From Alphaproteobacteria bacterium (GTDB taxonomy: Bacteria > Pseudomonadota > Alphaproteobacteria > Micropepsales > Micropepsaceae): 64,000 bases of DNA. Positions 53,811 to 63,317 of the stretch are shown here, one piece after another (within the stretch, counting starts at the first letter, position 1; each line of letters starts with the position of its first letter). The stretch is from positions 116,899 through 180,898 of the forward strand of contig CANIHD010000002.1 of NCBI GenBank assembly GCA_947467345.1, written 5' to 3'. The translations under genes and the position numbers were made by a program. The notes below the pieces were generated by a model, which worked only from the letters and a program-made list of their open reading frames with translations, ran no database searches and was not told the origin of the DNA.

Positions 53811-55931
53811 TCAGCGCATCGCGGGTGCGGTGATGCTGGGAAAGCAGGTCCTTCGCCGCTTGCCCCAGAATGGCGGGAGTCCCCCGTCGCGAACCGCTTG
53901 CGCCAGGAGCCGGGCCGCCGATGTCAGCGCCGTGAGGCCCAGGCCGCCCGCGGCGCCCGCGATATCCTGCGCCAGCCTCGCGGCTTGCGGCCATTCCTGT
54001 GCCGTCAGGGCTGTGTCCAGGGCTTTGGCCTGCTCCTCGGCCGTGGCCATGTAAGACTGCAAAATGTCGATAAGGGTCTTGAGCCCGAGCGATTTTTCGA
54101 GGTCCGCGAACACCTTGGCGTCGATGGCCGCCTCGGCGCGCTCTTCGTCTTGCGCTATTTTCGTCGCGTCGCTGGTGCCGACTGTCGCGGCAATGGCCTC
54201 ATACAAAGCATTCGTATTGGTCGGCCAGCGCAGCGTGTGCTCGGCACCGCTGGAGCGTCGTTCGTCCGGACGTGCCAACGCCAGAATGGGCGTGTGATGT
54301 CCCGGCATGGCGGCCAACCCGTCGGCATATTCGCCTTCCGTGATGATAAGCGAGAATTTGCGCCGTCCGCACAGACGCGCCGCAGCCTGCAGGTTTTCAG
54401 CGAAGGCGACATGATTGCCGAACGGCGCCAACACATGTTCCAGCGACGTCGCCAATTCAGAATTGCCGACGAAGCAAAGAATGGACAATCCGCTTGGCGC
54501 AGTGGCGTTCTCGGAAGGGTCCAGCGCGCCGATCACTTCCATCGCCAGAGCCGGGACGGTGAACCAGAACGTGGCGCCAGCGCCCGGTTCGCTGTCGACG
54601 CCGATGTCGCCTCTCAGACTTTCGACAAGACGCTTCGCGACGGCGAGGCCCACGCCGGCGCCGTTGTGGCGGCGGGCATAGGAATCGTCGGCCTTGGCGA
54701 AGGGTAGGAATATTTTCGTGGCCAGATGGCTGGGAACGCCAGGTCCGGTGTCGATGACGCGAAAACGAATATGCGCTTTGCCGGCTTCGTCGATTTCCGG
54801 ATCGACCAGAATTTCGATGCTGCCGCGTTCAGTGAATTTGATGGCGTTGCCGGCGAGCTTCAGCAGCACGCGGCGCAAGATGCGCGGATCAGCGGCGGCG
54901 TGCGGCAGGCCGGGAGAGATATTCACCGAAAGGCGCAACTGCTTTTCCCACGCATTCGGTTGCAAGAGGCGGCTCACGGTGCGCGCGGCCAGCCCAGCGT
55001 CGCAGCCGTCTTCGGGCATGGTCTGCGGATCCACCGCTTCGTCGCCTTGCACGGCGAGCGCGATGATGTCGTCGAGCAGGATTTTCAATCCGCGTCCTGC
55101 TTCCAGAAGAACATTCACATGGTCGCGCTGCGCCTTTTCCAGTTCGGCGCGTTCGAGCAATTGCGCCATGCCCAATATGGCATTCAACGGCGTCCGCACT
55201 TCGTGGCTGATGCTCGCAATGAAGGCAGACTTGGAGCGTTCGCTGGCATGGGCGAGATCGCGCGAGCTTTCAGCGATAGCTTTTTCCGCCGACAATGTTG
55301 TGATGAGGAGCGCTTTGTCGTGTCGAAGGCGGATGCTTTCATCGATGAGATCGCCCACCGTGCCGCAATAATTATAGAGCACGCCGGCGAAGAGCAGGAT
55401 CAGCACAACGGTTAGCTGCGCGTAGACGCCGCCATAGAGAAAGAGAAGTACGATCAGCGGCAACAACGATGCCGTTGCGTGCGCGACATAGGCAGGGCGA
55501 TAGACGCCGCGCGCGACGAACTCCGTCGCCGTCATGCCGAGAAAGGCCAGAACCAAAAAAGCCTGGGCTGGAAATTCGTTTGGTTCGAACCAGATCACCG
55601 CGCCGAAGCCCCATATGGCGCCCGTCACGCCTGAAAGGATGGCGAAGCGCCGCGCCCAAATGAGGGGGTCGCCTTTGCGGTCGCTTTCGTCGAACCCCGT
55701 CTTGAGCCGGTTTGACGCGACGCTGGCGAAAATCAGCAACACCAAAGGCAACGCGACCACCCAAGGCGTGCCTTCATCGCGAATTAGGGTGGCCGCCATG
55801 CAGAGCGCGGCGAAGGGCAGAAATAGAAAATGCTGACCGAGCGTGTAAACAATATCGACGCGGCCGCGCAGCAGCGCCACTTCGCGCTGCCGGACACTGT
55901 CTGCCGCGGCGGCTTCCAACGACAAATCCAC
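53811..55931 (-). CDS. Membrane hybrid histidine kinase with degenerate receiver and HPt; 3' frameshift
   Basis: A 706-residue open frame: N-terminal membrane domain of about six helices (1-210), HisKA with SISHEVRTPLNAILG, HATPase with KLAGNAIKFT and GAGVGLAVAKRLV, then a receiver-like and an HPt-like domain. The receiver has Glu where the phosphoacceptor Asp should be (FSLIITEGEYADG) and lacks the acidic pair; the HPt has Gln for His (LAQDIAGAAGGLGL). A five-G run at 53881-53885 shifts the frame: one extra G would restore TPAILGQAAKDLL... ending at 53782. No cognate regulator is adjacent. Confidence 0.8.
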   Translation of the reverse strand: MDLSLEAAAADSVRQREVALLRGRVDIVYTLGQHFLFLPFAALCMAATLIRDEGTPWVVALPLVLLIFASVASNRLKTGFDESDRKGDPLIWARRFAILSGVTGAIWGFGAVIWFEPNEFPAQAFLVLAFLGMTATEFVARGVYRPAYVAHATASLLPLIVLLFLYGGVYAQLTVVLILLFAGVLYNYCGTVGDLIDESIRLRHDKALLITTLSAEKAIAESSRDLAHASERSKSAFIASISHEVRTPLNAILGMAQLLERAELEKAQRDHVNVLLEAGRGLKILLDDIIALAVQGDEAVDPQTMPEDGCDAGLAARTVSRLLQPNAWEKQLRLSVNISPGLPHAAADPRILRRVLLKLAGNAIKFTERGSIEILVDPEIDEAGKAHIRFRVIDTGPGVPSHLATKIFLPFAKADDSYARRHNGAGVGLAVAKRLVESLRGDIGVDSEPGAGATFWFTVPALAMEVIGALDPSENATAPSGLSILCFVGNSELATSLEHVLAPFGNHVAFAENLQAAARLCGRRKFSLIITEGEYADGLAAMPGHHTPILALARPDERRSSGAEHTLRWPTNTNALYEAIAATVGTSDATKIAQDEERAEAAIDAKVFADLEKSLGLKTLIDILQSYMATAEEQAKALDTALTAQEWPQAARLAQDIAGAAGGLGLTALTSAARLLAQAVRDGGLPPFWGKRRRTCFPSITAPAMR
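53881..53885 (-). other. Homopolymer frameshift site in the hybrid kinase gene
   Basis: Minus strand GACGGGGGACTCC. With five G the frame ends in a basic, non-HPt-like tail; with six G it continues as VRDGGTPAILGQAAKDL to a stop at 53782. Either a one-base deletion in this genome, a phase-variable tract, or a sequencing error. Confidence 0.75.
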
Positions 55932-56072
55932 GCTCCACTACCCGCGCTTTTCGCGCCCCTTATGAGCAAGAGCGTAGCTTTCCCCGCCTTTCGAGACGTT
56001 TAACGTATGGACAGGCTGTCATCGGCGTTGCGGGCCGCTTCCCATCCGTGAAAACCCACAATAGAAGAACCT

Positions 56073-57680
56073 ATGAGCGAGAATTCCGATACTGCCCAAC
56101 CCCGCGCCTGGCCCTTCGAAGAGGCGCGCAAAGTCGTTGCCCGCATTGAGCGCAAGGCCAAAGCCGGCCGCCCCGTTAAGGATGTGTTGTTCGAGACGGG
56201 CTACGGCCCCTCGGGCCTTCCGCATATCGGCACCTTCGGCGAGGTCGCCCGCACCACCTGGGTGCGCCGCGCTTTTGAAAAGATTTCTGGCGTGCCGACG
56301 CGGCTCTTTGCGTTCTCGGACGACATGGATGGTTTGCGTAAAGTGCCGGACAATGTTCCAAATCAGGACATGCTGCGGCCCTTCCTCGGCAAGCCGCTAA
56401 CCGCGATCCCCGATCCCTTCGGGACACATGAAAGCTTCGGCGCGCATAACAATGCGCGGCTGCGCGCGTTTCTCGACCGCTTCGGCTTCGCTTACGAATT
56501 CAAAAGCGCCACCGAGTGTTATCGCAGCGGCGTGTTCGATTCCGCATTGCTCACGGTCCTGAAAAATTACGAAGCGGTGCGCGATGTGGTGATGCCCACG
56601 CTTGGGCCGGATCGGCGTGCGACCTACAGCCCGTTTCTGCCGTTGTCGCCGAAAACCGGTGAGGTGCTGCAAGTGCCGCTGGTGTCGTGGGATGTCGATG
56701 CCGGAACGGTCGTCTATCTCGAAGACGGAAAACATGTCGAAGTCCCGGTCACCGGCGGCCATTGCAAGTTGCAATGGAAGGCCGATTGGGCCATGCGCTG
56801 GTTCGCGCTCGGCATCGACTATGAAATGTCGGGCAAGGATTTGATCCCGTCGGTGGAATTGTCGAACAAGATCGTCAAGGTCCTGGGGGGCGATCCACCC
56901 GATGGCTTCAATTACGAACTTTTTCTCGACGAGCAAGGGCAGAAGATTTCGAAATCGAAAGGCAATGGGCTTTCAGTCGACGAATGGCTTGCGTATGGGC
57001 CCGAAGAGAGCCTGGCGCTGTTCATGTTCCAAAAGCCTCGCGCGGCCAAGCGCCTGTATTTCGATGTCATTCCGAAGGCAACCGACGAATACATCGCGCA
57101 TCTCGCGCAATTCCACCGCGACGCGAATACGCCGGATGCCGCGTTCGAAAACCCTGCTTGGTATATTCATGGTGGAAAGCCGCCGGCCGAAGACTATCCG
57201 ATCAGCTTCGCGCTGTTGCTGAATCTCGTCAGCGCTTCGGGCGCGCAGTCGCGTGACGTGCTCTGGGGTTTCATCCGCGCTTACGCGCCGGAGGCGAACC
57301 CGGGAACAAACGCCGGGCTCGACCGCTTGGTCGGCTTCGCCTTGCGCTATTATGAGGACTTTGTCCGTCCACAGAAGAAATACCGCGAACCCACCGAGAA
57401 AGAGCGTGCGGCGCTCGTTGCACTCGCCGATGCGTTGGAATCTCTCGGCCAGGAGCGCAATGCCGAAACCGTGCAGAATGTCGTCTACGAGATTGGCAAG
57501 GCCCATGCCATCGAGCCCTTACGTGATTGGTTCAAAGCGATTTACGAGGTGGCGATGGGGCAACCGCAGGGCCCGCGATTCGGCTCTTTCGCCGCCTTGT
57601 TCGGCTGCGAGGAAACCGCGGTTCTGATCCGGCGCGCACTGGCAGGTGCGTTTCTGCCTTCTAGCGAAAATGTTTCATAG
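56073..57680 (+). CDS. lysK: Lysyl-tRNA synthetase, class I
   Basis: A 535-residue class I LysRS, the form found in archaea and many Alphaproteobacteria instead of the class II enzyme. The HIGH-like signature is [13 protein letters not shown] and the KMSKS-like loop is [12 protein letters not shown]. Charges tRNA-Lys in the cytoplasm. ATG 56073 starts 141 bases from the divergent hybrid kinase. Its last 11 bases overlap the start of the TPR-like gene downstream. Confidence 0.95.
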   Translation: MSENSDTAQPRAWPFEEARKVVARIERKAKAGRPVKDVLFETGYGPSGLPHIGTFGEVARTTWVRRAFEKISGVPTRLFAFSDDMDGLRKVPDNVPNQDMLRPFLGKPLTAIPDPFGTHESFGAHNNARLRAFLDRFGFAYEFKSATECYRSGVFDSALLTVLKNYEAVRDVVMPTLGPDRRATYSPFLPLSPKTGEVLQVPLVSWDVDAGTVVYLEDGKHVEVPVTGGHCKLQWKADWAMRWFALGIDYEMSGKDLIPSVELSNKIVKVLGGDPPDGFNYELFLDEQGQKISKSKGNGLSVDEWLAYGPEESLALFMFQKPRAAKRLYFDVIPKATDEYIAHLAQFHRDANTPDAAFENPAWYIHGGKPPAEDYPISFALLLNLVSASGAQSRDVLWGFIRAYAPEANPGTNAGLDRLVGFALRYYEDFVRPQKKYREPTEKERAALVALADALESLGQERNAETVQNVVYEIGKAHAIEPLRDWFKAIYEVAMGQPQGPRFGSFAALFGCEETAVLIRRALAGAFLPSSENVS

Positions 57681-58287
57681 AGCGCGGGTTCGCATTGCTT
57701 TACCGCTGAAGGCGTTTTCGTTGGCGTTACTATGCGCCTTGCTTGCCTGGCCTGCGGCGTCCGCGGAATCGGCGCGCGATCTCTATGTGCGCGGCGACTA
57801 TGCCGCTGCTATGCGCGAAGGCGAGGCGCAAAATACCGGCGCGGCGCTTGCCGAGGCGGCACGGGCCGCGATCGCAGATGCTCAGCTACGCGACACACCA
57901 TGTTTGGACTGTTTGCAACGCGCCGAGAATCTCGCGCGCCGCGCGGTGGCGCTCGATACGAACAACGCCGATGCGCTCGTGCTCTTTGCGGTCTCGCTCG
58001 GGTTGCAGGCGCGCGTTGTGGGCATGGTGCGCGCCAAATTGAATCGCTATCCCGAACAGGCGAAGGACGCGCTGGAAAATGCTGTTAGGCTGGCACCGCG
58101 CGACGGCTCCGCACTTGCCGCGATGGGCGGCTGGCATGTCGAAGTTGTGCGCAATGGCGGCATTCTCGGCAGCGTGCTGTACGGCGCCAAAATTGAGACG
58201 GGCAAGAAACTCTTCCAGCAAGGCATCATGGCCGATCTGGGGAACTTGGTGTTGCCCTATCAATTTGCGCTTTCACTGGCTGGCTAA
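57670..58287 (+). CDS. Exported TPR-like hypothetical protein, truncated by in-frame stop
   Basis: ATG 57670 overlaps the lysK stop by 11 bases and gives a signal peptide ([19 protein letters not shown]). The product, 205 residues, carries helix-repeat sequence ([52 protein letters not shown]). A TAA at 58285-58287 interrupts it, yet the same frame stays open for 59 more codons to a TGA that overlaps the next gene's GTG. A nonsense mutation is therefore likely; the shortened product may still be made. Function unknown. Confidence 0.72.
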   Translation: MFHRARVRIALPLKAFSLALLCALLAWPAASAESARDLYVRGDYAAAMREGEAQNTGAALAEAARAAIADAQLRDTPCLDCLQRAENLARRAVALDTNNADALVLFAVSLGLQARVVGMVRAKLNRYPEQAKDALENAVRLAPRDGSALAAMGGWHVEVVRNGGILGSVLYGAKIETGKKLFQQGIMADLGNLVLPYQFALSLAG

Positions 58288-58467
58288 GACGAAGCCGGCA
58301 ATCGCGGCGAGATTGCGCAATTGTTGGAAGCGGCAGCGGGCGGCACGCCGCGAACCGCTTACGCGTCAGCGCTCAAAGCGAGGGCAAGCGAATTGGCGCA
58401 AGTCCTGAAAGACGGGAGTTCGCGTGACTTCGCGGCGCTCGTGAGAAAATATCAGGGTTATCCGTGA
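58288..58467 (+). pseudogene. Detached 3' end of the TPR-like gene
   Basis: Continues the frame of the preceding gene past its TAA: EIAQLLEAAAGGTPRTAYAS, then ARASELAQVLKDG and ending LVRKYQGYP. It has no start codon of its own with a ribosome-binding site. The final TGA overlaps the DUF952 gene's GTG in the usual GTGA style, which indicates that this was once the authentic gene end. Confidence 0.7.
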
Positions 58468-58808
58468 GCAAAATCTACAAAATATTCCGGCTTGCCGAAT
58501 GGGAAGCGGCGTTGACCGATGGGGTCTTTCTTGGCTCCGCCGACGATCTGCGCGACGGATTTATCCATTTTTCCACGCGCGAGCAGGTGCCGGCTACCAT
58601 CGCAAAATATTTCCCCGACGAAACGACGCTGGTGATTGCCGCCGTAAACGAGGCCGATTGCGGCGATCTGTTGAAATGGGAAATCTCGCGGGGTGGCGCG
58701 TCGTTTCCGCATCTCTACGCGGAATTGCCGCTCGGGCTGATCGACAGCACGCTCTTCGTTCATCGCGAAGAAGGTACCGCTTTCGCCTGGCCGGATGAGG
58801 AAATCTAG
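58464..58808 (+). CDS. DUF952 family protein
   Basis: A 114-residue single-domain protein with the DUF952 hallmark DDLRDGFIHFSTREQVPATI and a C-terminal SFPHLYAELPLGLI. Cytoplasmic, no signal peptide. The family is conserved without a proven activity; its fold resembles ADP-ribosyltransferase-related enzymes in some analyses, but I do not claim that here. GTG start overlaps the ancestral stop of the TPR-like gene, so lysK, TPR and DUF952 look like an operon. Confidence 0.87.
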   Translation: MSKIYKIFRLAEWEAALTDGVFLGSADDLRDGFIHFSTREQVPATIAKYFPDETTLVIAAVNEADCGDLLKWEISRGGASFPHLYAELPLGLIDSTLFVHREEGTAFAWPDEEI

Positions 58809-58827
58809 GCGACGAATCCCCCCTCCG

Positions 58828-58958
58828 TTCGCCAATGGCGAACACCTCCCCCGTGAACACGGGGGAGGAAAAGATGCTTGAACGCTGTAACGGCGGTAAA
58901 GGCTGCACCTTCTCTTTCCTCCCCCCCTTGCGGGGGAGGTCCTCTGCAAAGCAGAGGG
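58828..58958. repeat. Cluster of four intergenic palindromes
   Basis: Four adjacent hairpins fill the gap between the DUF952 gene and leuB: TTCGCC-AAT-GGCGAA, CCTCCCCCGTG-AA-CACGGGGGAGG, CCTCCCCCCCTTGCGGGGGAGG, and CCTCTGC-AAA-GCAGAGG. They resemble mobile-looking intergenic repeats frequent in Alphaproteobacteria. The genes converge here, so the array may also terminate both transcripts. Confidence 0.8.
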
Positions 58959-58987
58959 GAGGGGGCGCGAAATATAGAGAGGGTTTT

Positions 58988-60100
58988 TTAGCTCTTAGCC
59001 ATCGCGTCCAACGAAGCAAGAACCGCGTCGCCCATCGCTTTGGTGCCGACTTGCGTCTTGCCCGGCTGCATGATGTCCCCGGTGCGCAGACCATTGTTCA
59101 GCACGGCCTCGACGGCGCGTTCCAGAAGCGAGGCGTCCTCAACGCGCGCGAAGGAATAGCGCAGGCACATCGCAAAGGAGAGGATCGACGCCAGCGGATT
59201 GGCGAGGCCCTTGCCGGCGATGTCCGGCGCTGAACCGTGGATGGGTTCGTAAAAGCCGCGCTGTTTGCCGGTTTTCGGATCTTTCGCGCCCAGCGACGCC
59301 GACGGCAGCATGCCGATCGAGCCGGTGGCCTGCGCCGCTTCGTCGGAGAGGACGTCGCCGAACAGATTGTCGGTGACGATGACATCGAACTGCTTGGGTC
59401 GGCGTACCAGCTGCATGGCGCAGTTATCGGCGAGGATATGTGTGAGGTTCACGTCGGGGAATTCCTTGTCGTGAATCGTTTGCACGACTTCGCGCCACAA
59501 CACGCCCGATACCATCACGTTGGATTTTTCGGCCGACGCGACATTGTTGCTGCGCAGGCGCGCTAGTGCGAACGCGACTCGGGCGATGCGTTCGATTTCG
59601 CTGGTCGTGTAGACCTGCGTATCCACGGCGCGTCGCTCGCCATTCGGTAGCGTCGTGATTTCCTTCGGCTCGCCGAAATAGACGCCGCCGGTCAGTTCGC
59701 GCACGATCAGAATGTCGAGGCCCGAAACGACTTCCGGGCGCAGAGTGGAGGCATCTTTCAACGCATCGAAACAGATGGCGGGACGCAAATTCGCGAAAAG
59801 CTCAAGTTCTTTGCGCAGGCGCAGCAGCGCGCGTTCCGGCTTCTTGTCGAACGGGTTGGCATCCCATTTCGGTCCGCCAACGGCGCCGAACAAAATCGCG
59901 TCAGCGTCGAGCGCCAACTGCATGGTCGCTTTCGAAACCGGGGCGCCTTCCGCTTCCAGCGCCGCGCCGCCCACAAGAGCGCGTTCGGCGGTGTAAGCAA
60001 AGCCGCGATGCTTTTGAAACCAGTTCAGCACGCGTTCGACTTCGGCCGTCACTTCAGGGCCGATGCCGTCACCGGGAAGAAGTAGGAGCTTGTAAGTCAT
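58988..60100 (-). CDS. leuB: 3-isopropylmalate dehydrogenase
   Basis: A 370-residue beta-decarboxylating dehydrogenase of leucine synthesis. Visible motifs: [15 protein letters not shown] at the N-terminus, substrate Arg residues in [15 protein letters not shown], metal Asp in [10 protein letters not shown] and [16 protein letters not shown], and the NAD region [17 protein letters not shown]. Follows leuD after about 72 bp on the same strand. leuC is not in the window. Confidence 0.95.
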   Translation of the reverse strand: MTYKLLLLPGDGIGPEVTAEVERVLNWFQKHRGFAYTAERALVGGAALEAEGAPVSKATMQLALDADAILFGAVGGPKWDANPFDKKPERALLRLRKELELFANLRPAICFDALKDASTLRPEVVSGLDILIVRELTGGVYFGEPKEITTLPNGERRAVDTQVYTTSEIERIARVAFALARLRSNNVASAEKSNVMVSGVLWREVVQTIHDKEFPDVNLTHILADNCAMQLVRRPKQFDVIVTDNLFGDVLSDEAAQATGSIGMLPSASLGAKDPKTGKQRGFYEPIHGSAPDIAGKGLANPLASILSFAMCLRYSFARVEDASLLERAVEAVLNNGLRTGDIMQPGKTQVGTKAMGDAVLASLDAMAKS

Positions 60101-60172
60101 GTCAGCCTCAAATCTCCTCGCATGCGGAGGAGAAAATGGAAGGGTGGATCAGGTGGGCGAATTCTCTGCGGC

Positions 60173-60772
60173 CTATAGCCAGGGCTGGCTTTGCTTCCGC
60201 GCCGTTTCGAAATCCGCGATCTTCTTGTCGTTGCGTAAAGTCAGCGCGATGTCGTCCCAACCGTTGAGCATGCACTGCTTCTTGAACGCGTCGATATCGA
60301 AATGGAGCGTGCTGCCGTCTGGCCGCGTGATTGATTGCGCCTCGAGATCGATGCTGAGAACGGCGCCGCTCTCCGCATCGGCCATCAGCACATCGACGTC
60401 GTTTTGCGGCAGCGTGATCAGCAGCACGCCGTTCTTGGACGCGTTGTTGAAGAAGATGTCGGCAAAGGACGGCGCGATCACTGAGCGAATACCGAAATCG
60501 AGCAGCGCCCATACGGCGTGCTCGCGCGACGAGCCGCAGCCGAAATTTTCGCCGGCGATAAGCACCTTGGCGGAGCTGTAGGCCGGCTTGTTCAGCACGA
60601 AATTCGGATTGATGCTGCCATCAGGGTTGGTGCGCTTTTCGTGGAAGAGGGCTTTGCCCAATCCCGTGCGCACGATGGTTTTCAAATATTGCTTGGGGAT
60701 GATCGCGTCGGTATCGACGTTGACCATCGGCAGCGGCGCCGCGACGCCGCTCAGTTTTGTGAAAGCTTCCAT
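60173..60772 (-). CDS. leuD: 3-isopropylmalate dehydratase small subunit
   Basis: A 199-residue swivel-domain subunit that works with the iron-sulfur LeuC subunit to isomerise isopropylmalate. The diagnostic [22 protein letters not shown] loop and the N-terminal [14 protein letters not shown] are intact. ATG 60772 gives the normal family length. Upstream of leuB on the same strand, so likely a leuDB operon; the large subunit must lie elsewhere. Confidence 0.94.
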   Translation of the reverse strand: MEAFTKLSGVAAPLPMVNVDTDAIIPKQYLKTIVRTGLGKALFHEKRTNPDGSINPNFVLNKPAYSSAKVLIAGENFGCGSSREHAVWALLDFGIRSVIAPSFADIFFNNASKNGVLLITLPQNDVDVLMADAESGAVLSIDLEAQSITRPDGSTLHFDIDAFKKQCMLNGWDDIALTLRNDKKIADFETARKQSQPWL

Positions 60773-60858
60773 GGCGGCGGAACCTAATGGGTGAAGCGGT
60801 GCGCCTCAAGCGCCGAATCGAGGGGGCAGGGCGGGCGGAATGACGCCCTCGCGCGCGC

Positions 60859-61218
60859 CTAATCCCGGCTAAGCCCTTGAACGGCCAATTCTTCCAGATA
60901 GGCAGGCCATTTTTCGTCTTGGGTTTGGCCGAGTTCCCTGAGGAGGCTCCAAGAATAGAGGCCGGTGTCGTGGCCGTCTTCGAACACGATGCGGACGGCG
61001 TAATTGCCCACCGGCTCCAGGCGCAGGATCGTCACGTGCCGCTTGCCGCCGACGGTGAGGCGCGGGCCGCCCCCATGCCCCTTCACCTCGGCACTGGGCG
61101 ATTCTACCCGCAGATACTCCGCAGCCAAGGCATAGCGCTCATCATTGTCGAAGCTGATGGTGAGCGTGTCCCGCGCCGGATTCAGGCGCAGCTCGGTCGG
61201 CCACGCCGGCGTTGTCAC
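60859..61218 (-). CDS. DUF971 (gamma-butyrobetaine hydroxylase-like N-terminal) protein
   Basis: A 119-residue protein with the DUF971 pattern [34 protein letters not shown] and the end [16 protein letters not shown]. The domain is thought to take part in iron-sulfur handling in some bacteria, but evidence here is only family likeness. GTG start overlaps the Trm112 stop by three bases, so it closes a four-gene run CnoX-LON-Trm112-DUF971. Confidence 0.87.
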   Translation of the reverse strand: MTTPAWPTELRLNPARDTLTISFDNDERYALAAEYLRVESPSAEVKGHGGGPRLTVGGKRHVTILRLEPVGNYAVRIVFEDGHDTGLYSWSLLRELGQTQDEKWPAYLEELAVQGLSRD

Positions 61219-61400
61219 CGCATCTCGCTTTCGTCCAGCGTGCGGGCCTCATCCACCAGCATGATGGGAATGCCGTCGCGGATAGGGTAGGCGAGGCCCG
61301 CTTTCTTGCTGATGAGCTCACCCTTGGCGCGGTCGAAAATCAGCGGGCCTTTGGTTGCAGGGCACACCAGGATCTCCAGCAATTTCGGATCGATATCCAT
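61215..61400 (-). CDS. Trm112 family protein
   Basis: A 61-residue protein: [23 protein letters not shown] and [17 protein letters not shown]. Bacterial Trm112/YcaR proteins are zinc-ribbon-like partners of methyltransferases; here only one Cys (VCP) remains, as in many bacterial members. The track starts at ATG 61412, but ATG 61400 has GGGGA six bases before it and matches the usual family length. Starts 12 bases past the LON-domain stop. Confidence 0.88.
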   Translation of the reverse strand: MDIDPKLLEILVCPATKGPLIFDRAKGELISKKAGLAYPIRDGIPIMLVDEARTLDESEMR

Positions 61401-61412
61401 GTCGTTCCCCAT

Positions 61413-62084
61413 TCAGTTGATTTGATCGGAGCCTGGTACGCCAGGCGCCGGGCCGGCATTGGCCATTTCGAGAAGTAGAATCAGCGCTTCGCCGCGTTCC
61501 TTCAGCGTTTGCGCTTCCAGAAGAGCCTGCTTCTCCGGCGGGCTGAACGGGCACAGCATGCTGAGTGCATTCACCAAAGCTTCCGCCGGCGCGCCTTCGA
61601 TCGTCGCCCAGTCGGTCCGCATATCGCGCGATTGCAGATAGGGCATAAGCGCCGCGATTAAACGTTCGCGCGGCAAATCCGGCGCGTCGTCTTCCACGAA
61701 ATCATCGCCAAAACCAGCATAATCCGCCACCACCTGTCGATAGGGCGTGCCTTTGTCGCGTTCGGTTGCAACCTTGAAACGCGTGATGCCGGCGAGTGTG
61801 ATCAGATAGCGCCCATCGTCGGTTTCGGAATATTCGACAATGCGTCCCAAGCAGCCGACCTCGGCCAGCGCCGGTACGGAAAGATCTTCATCGCCGAGTC
61901 TCGGTTGAATCATGCCGATGACGCGAAGTCCGCTCATGGCGGTGTCTATCATCGCCAGATAGCGCGGCTCGAAAATGTTCAGCGGCAGGCGCGCGCGCGG
62001 CAGCATCACAACGCCGTTGAGCGGAAACACCGGAATGACCGATAGCAGATCGGCGGCGCTGCGATATCGGCGCGGCGCGCTCAT
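61413..62084 (-). CDS. LON peptidase substrate-binding domain protein
   Basis: A 223-residue protein consisting of the Lon N-terminal domain only, with no ATPase or protease part: VIPVFPLNGVVMLPRARLPLNIFEPRYLAM, then GCLGRIVEYSETDDGRYLITLAG. Such standalone domains are conserved near thioredoxin/CnoX genes in Alphaproteobacteria and are thought to bind substrates. It is separated by 4 bases from the CnoX stop and its stop touches the Trm112 start region. Confidence 0.9.
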   Translation of the reverse strand: MSAPRRYRSAADLLSVIPVFPLNGVVMLPRARLPLNIFEPRYLAMIDTAMSGLRVIGMIQPRLGDEDLSVPALAEVGCLGRIVEYSETDDGRYLITLAGITRFKVATERDKGTPYRQVVADYAGFGDDFVEDDAPDLPRERLIAALMPYLQSRDMRTDWATIEGAPAEALVNALSMLCPFSPPEKQALLEAQTLKERGEALILLLEMANAGPAPGVPGSDQIN

Positions 62085-62088
62085 GCGT

Positions 62089-63078
62089 TCACGAGAACAG
62101 AATGGAGGAAAGCCGCCGGCGTGCCGTGATCGTGCGCGGATCGGTTGGGCCCATGGCCTCGAACAGAGTCACAAGCTGCTTGCGCGCGGCGTCGTCGTTC
62201 CATTTGCGGTCACGCTTTATGATGTCCAGCAATTCGTCCAGCGCGCCATCGCGATTGCCGCTTGCGTCATAGGCCAGCGCGAGGTCGTAACGCGTTTGAA
62301 GATCGGCTGGGTTGGAGGTCAACTTGGCTGCAAGGGCGGCGAGATCGCCGGCGACACCCGCAGTTTTCTCCCGCAATTCCAGTTCGGCCTGCACCGCGCG
62401 CACGGCTTCGTCATTGGCGCCGTCCGGTCGCGCCAGAAGCAATGTCTTCTTGCTGCGCTCAAGATCGCCCGATTGCAGATAGCAACGCGCCAGGCCCGCG
62501 GCAGCTTTCGGATTGCCGGGGTCTTCCTGCAAGATCTGGCCGTAGATCTGCGCCGCTTGGGCGAGATCCCCGGCTTTGAAGGCCTCGTCTGCGATTGCCA
62601 GTGCCTCGTCGAGTCCGGCGCCCGGATCGCCGCCGCCGATCAGCGTGGCGACAAAGGTTTTCAACTGGCTGTCCGGAATGGCCCCCATGAAGCCGTCCAC
62701 CGGCTGGCCGTTTTTGAAGGCGTAGACGGTGGGAATGGATTGGATGCGCAATTGCTGCGCGATCTCCGGATTCTCGTCGATATTGATTTTGACCAGCCGG
62801 ACCGCGCCCTTGGCCTCGGCGACCACGCGCTCAAGGGCGGGTGTCAGCGTCTTGCAGGGGCCGCACCAGGGCGCCCAGAAATCGACCAAAACAGGGGTCT
62901 GCAGCGAGGCTTCCAGCACGTCGGCGGTGAAGTTCTGCAAATTCGAATCTTTGACATAGGGATTGGCGGCGCCCTCAGGGCCCGGCGCAACTGCGCCGGA
63001 TGCGGCGTCAGTGGGCGTAGCTGCAGCAGCAGGCTTCGTGGTCGGGAGCGGACGGCCGGACAAATCAATCAGAGGCAT
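62089..63078 (-). CDS. cnoX: CnoX-type thioredoxin/TPR co-chaperone (YbbN family)
   Basis: A 329-residue protein. An N-terminal Pro/Ala-rich arm leads to a thioredoxin domain with active site DFWAPWCGPCKTL at about 85, then tetratricopeptide repeats (AAQIYGQILQEDPGNPKAAAGLARCYL, ADLQTRYDLALAYDASGNRDGALDELL). CnoX binds oxidised or unfolded proteins and hands them to chaperones. A CXXC pair is kept, unlike the E. coli protein. ATG 63078 (AAGG upstream) is favoured over the track GTG at 63135. Confidence 0.88.
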   Translation of the reverse strand: MPLIDLSGRPLPTTKPAAAATPTDAASGAVAPGPEGAANPYVKDSNLQNFTADVLEASLQTPVLVDFWAPWCGPCKTLTPALERVVAEAKGAVRLVKINIDENPEIAQQLRIQSIPTVYAFKNGQPVDGFMGAIPDSQLKTFVATLIGGGDPGAGLDEALAIADEAFKAGDLAQAAQIYGQILQEDPGNPKAAAGLARCYLQSGDLERSKKTLLLARPDGANDEAVRAVQAELELREKTAGVAGDLAALAAKLTSNPADLQTRYDLALAYDASGNRDGALDELLDIIKRDRKWNDDAARKQLVTLFEAMGPTDPRTITARRRLSSILFS

Positions 63079-63271
63079 GACAAGACCTTGTGCAAATCCC
63101 TCGCCTCGCGTGCCGTCCAGATCGGATGATGCCACAAGGAAAGGTGGCCGCGGAGCAGCCGGGATGGAGCAAATTCATCCTCAAAATGGGCGTGGAGCGG
63201 TCAAAAGCCAAGGCCGAATCTGGAGCCTTTTTCAGGAAGCCCCGAGACTGTCGGCAGGTCTTTGAAGAAAG

Positions 63272-63309
63272 CGCTCCGTTTCTCGCGGTTTCGCGCGAGA
63301 AACGGAGCG
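63272..63309 (-). terminator. Strong hairpin terminator of the glycine-zipper gene
   Basis: Perfect 16-bp inverted repeat CGCTCCGTTTCTCGCG / CGCGAGAAACGGAGCG with a six-base loop. It begins nine bases past the stop of the minus-strand gene at 63318; downstream on that strand is CTTTCTTCAAAG, a modest T-rich tail. The remaining 190 bases up to cnoX show nothing assigned. Confidence 0.85.
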
Positions 63310-63317
63310 GAATACTC

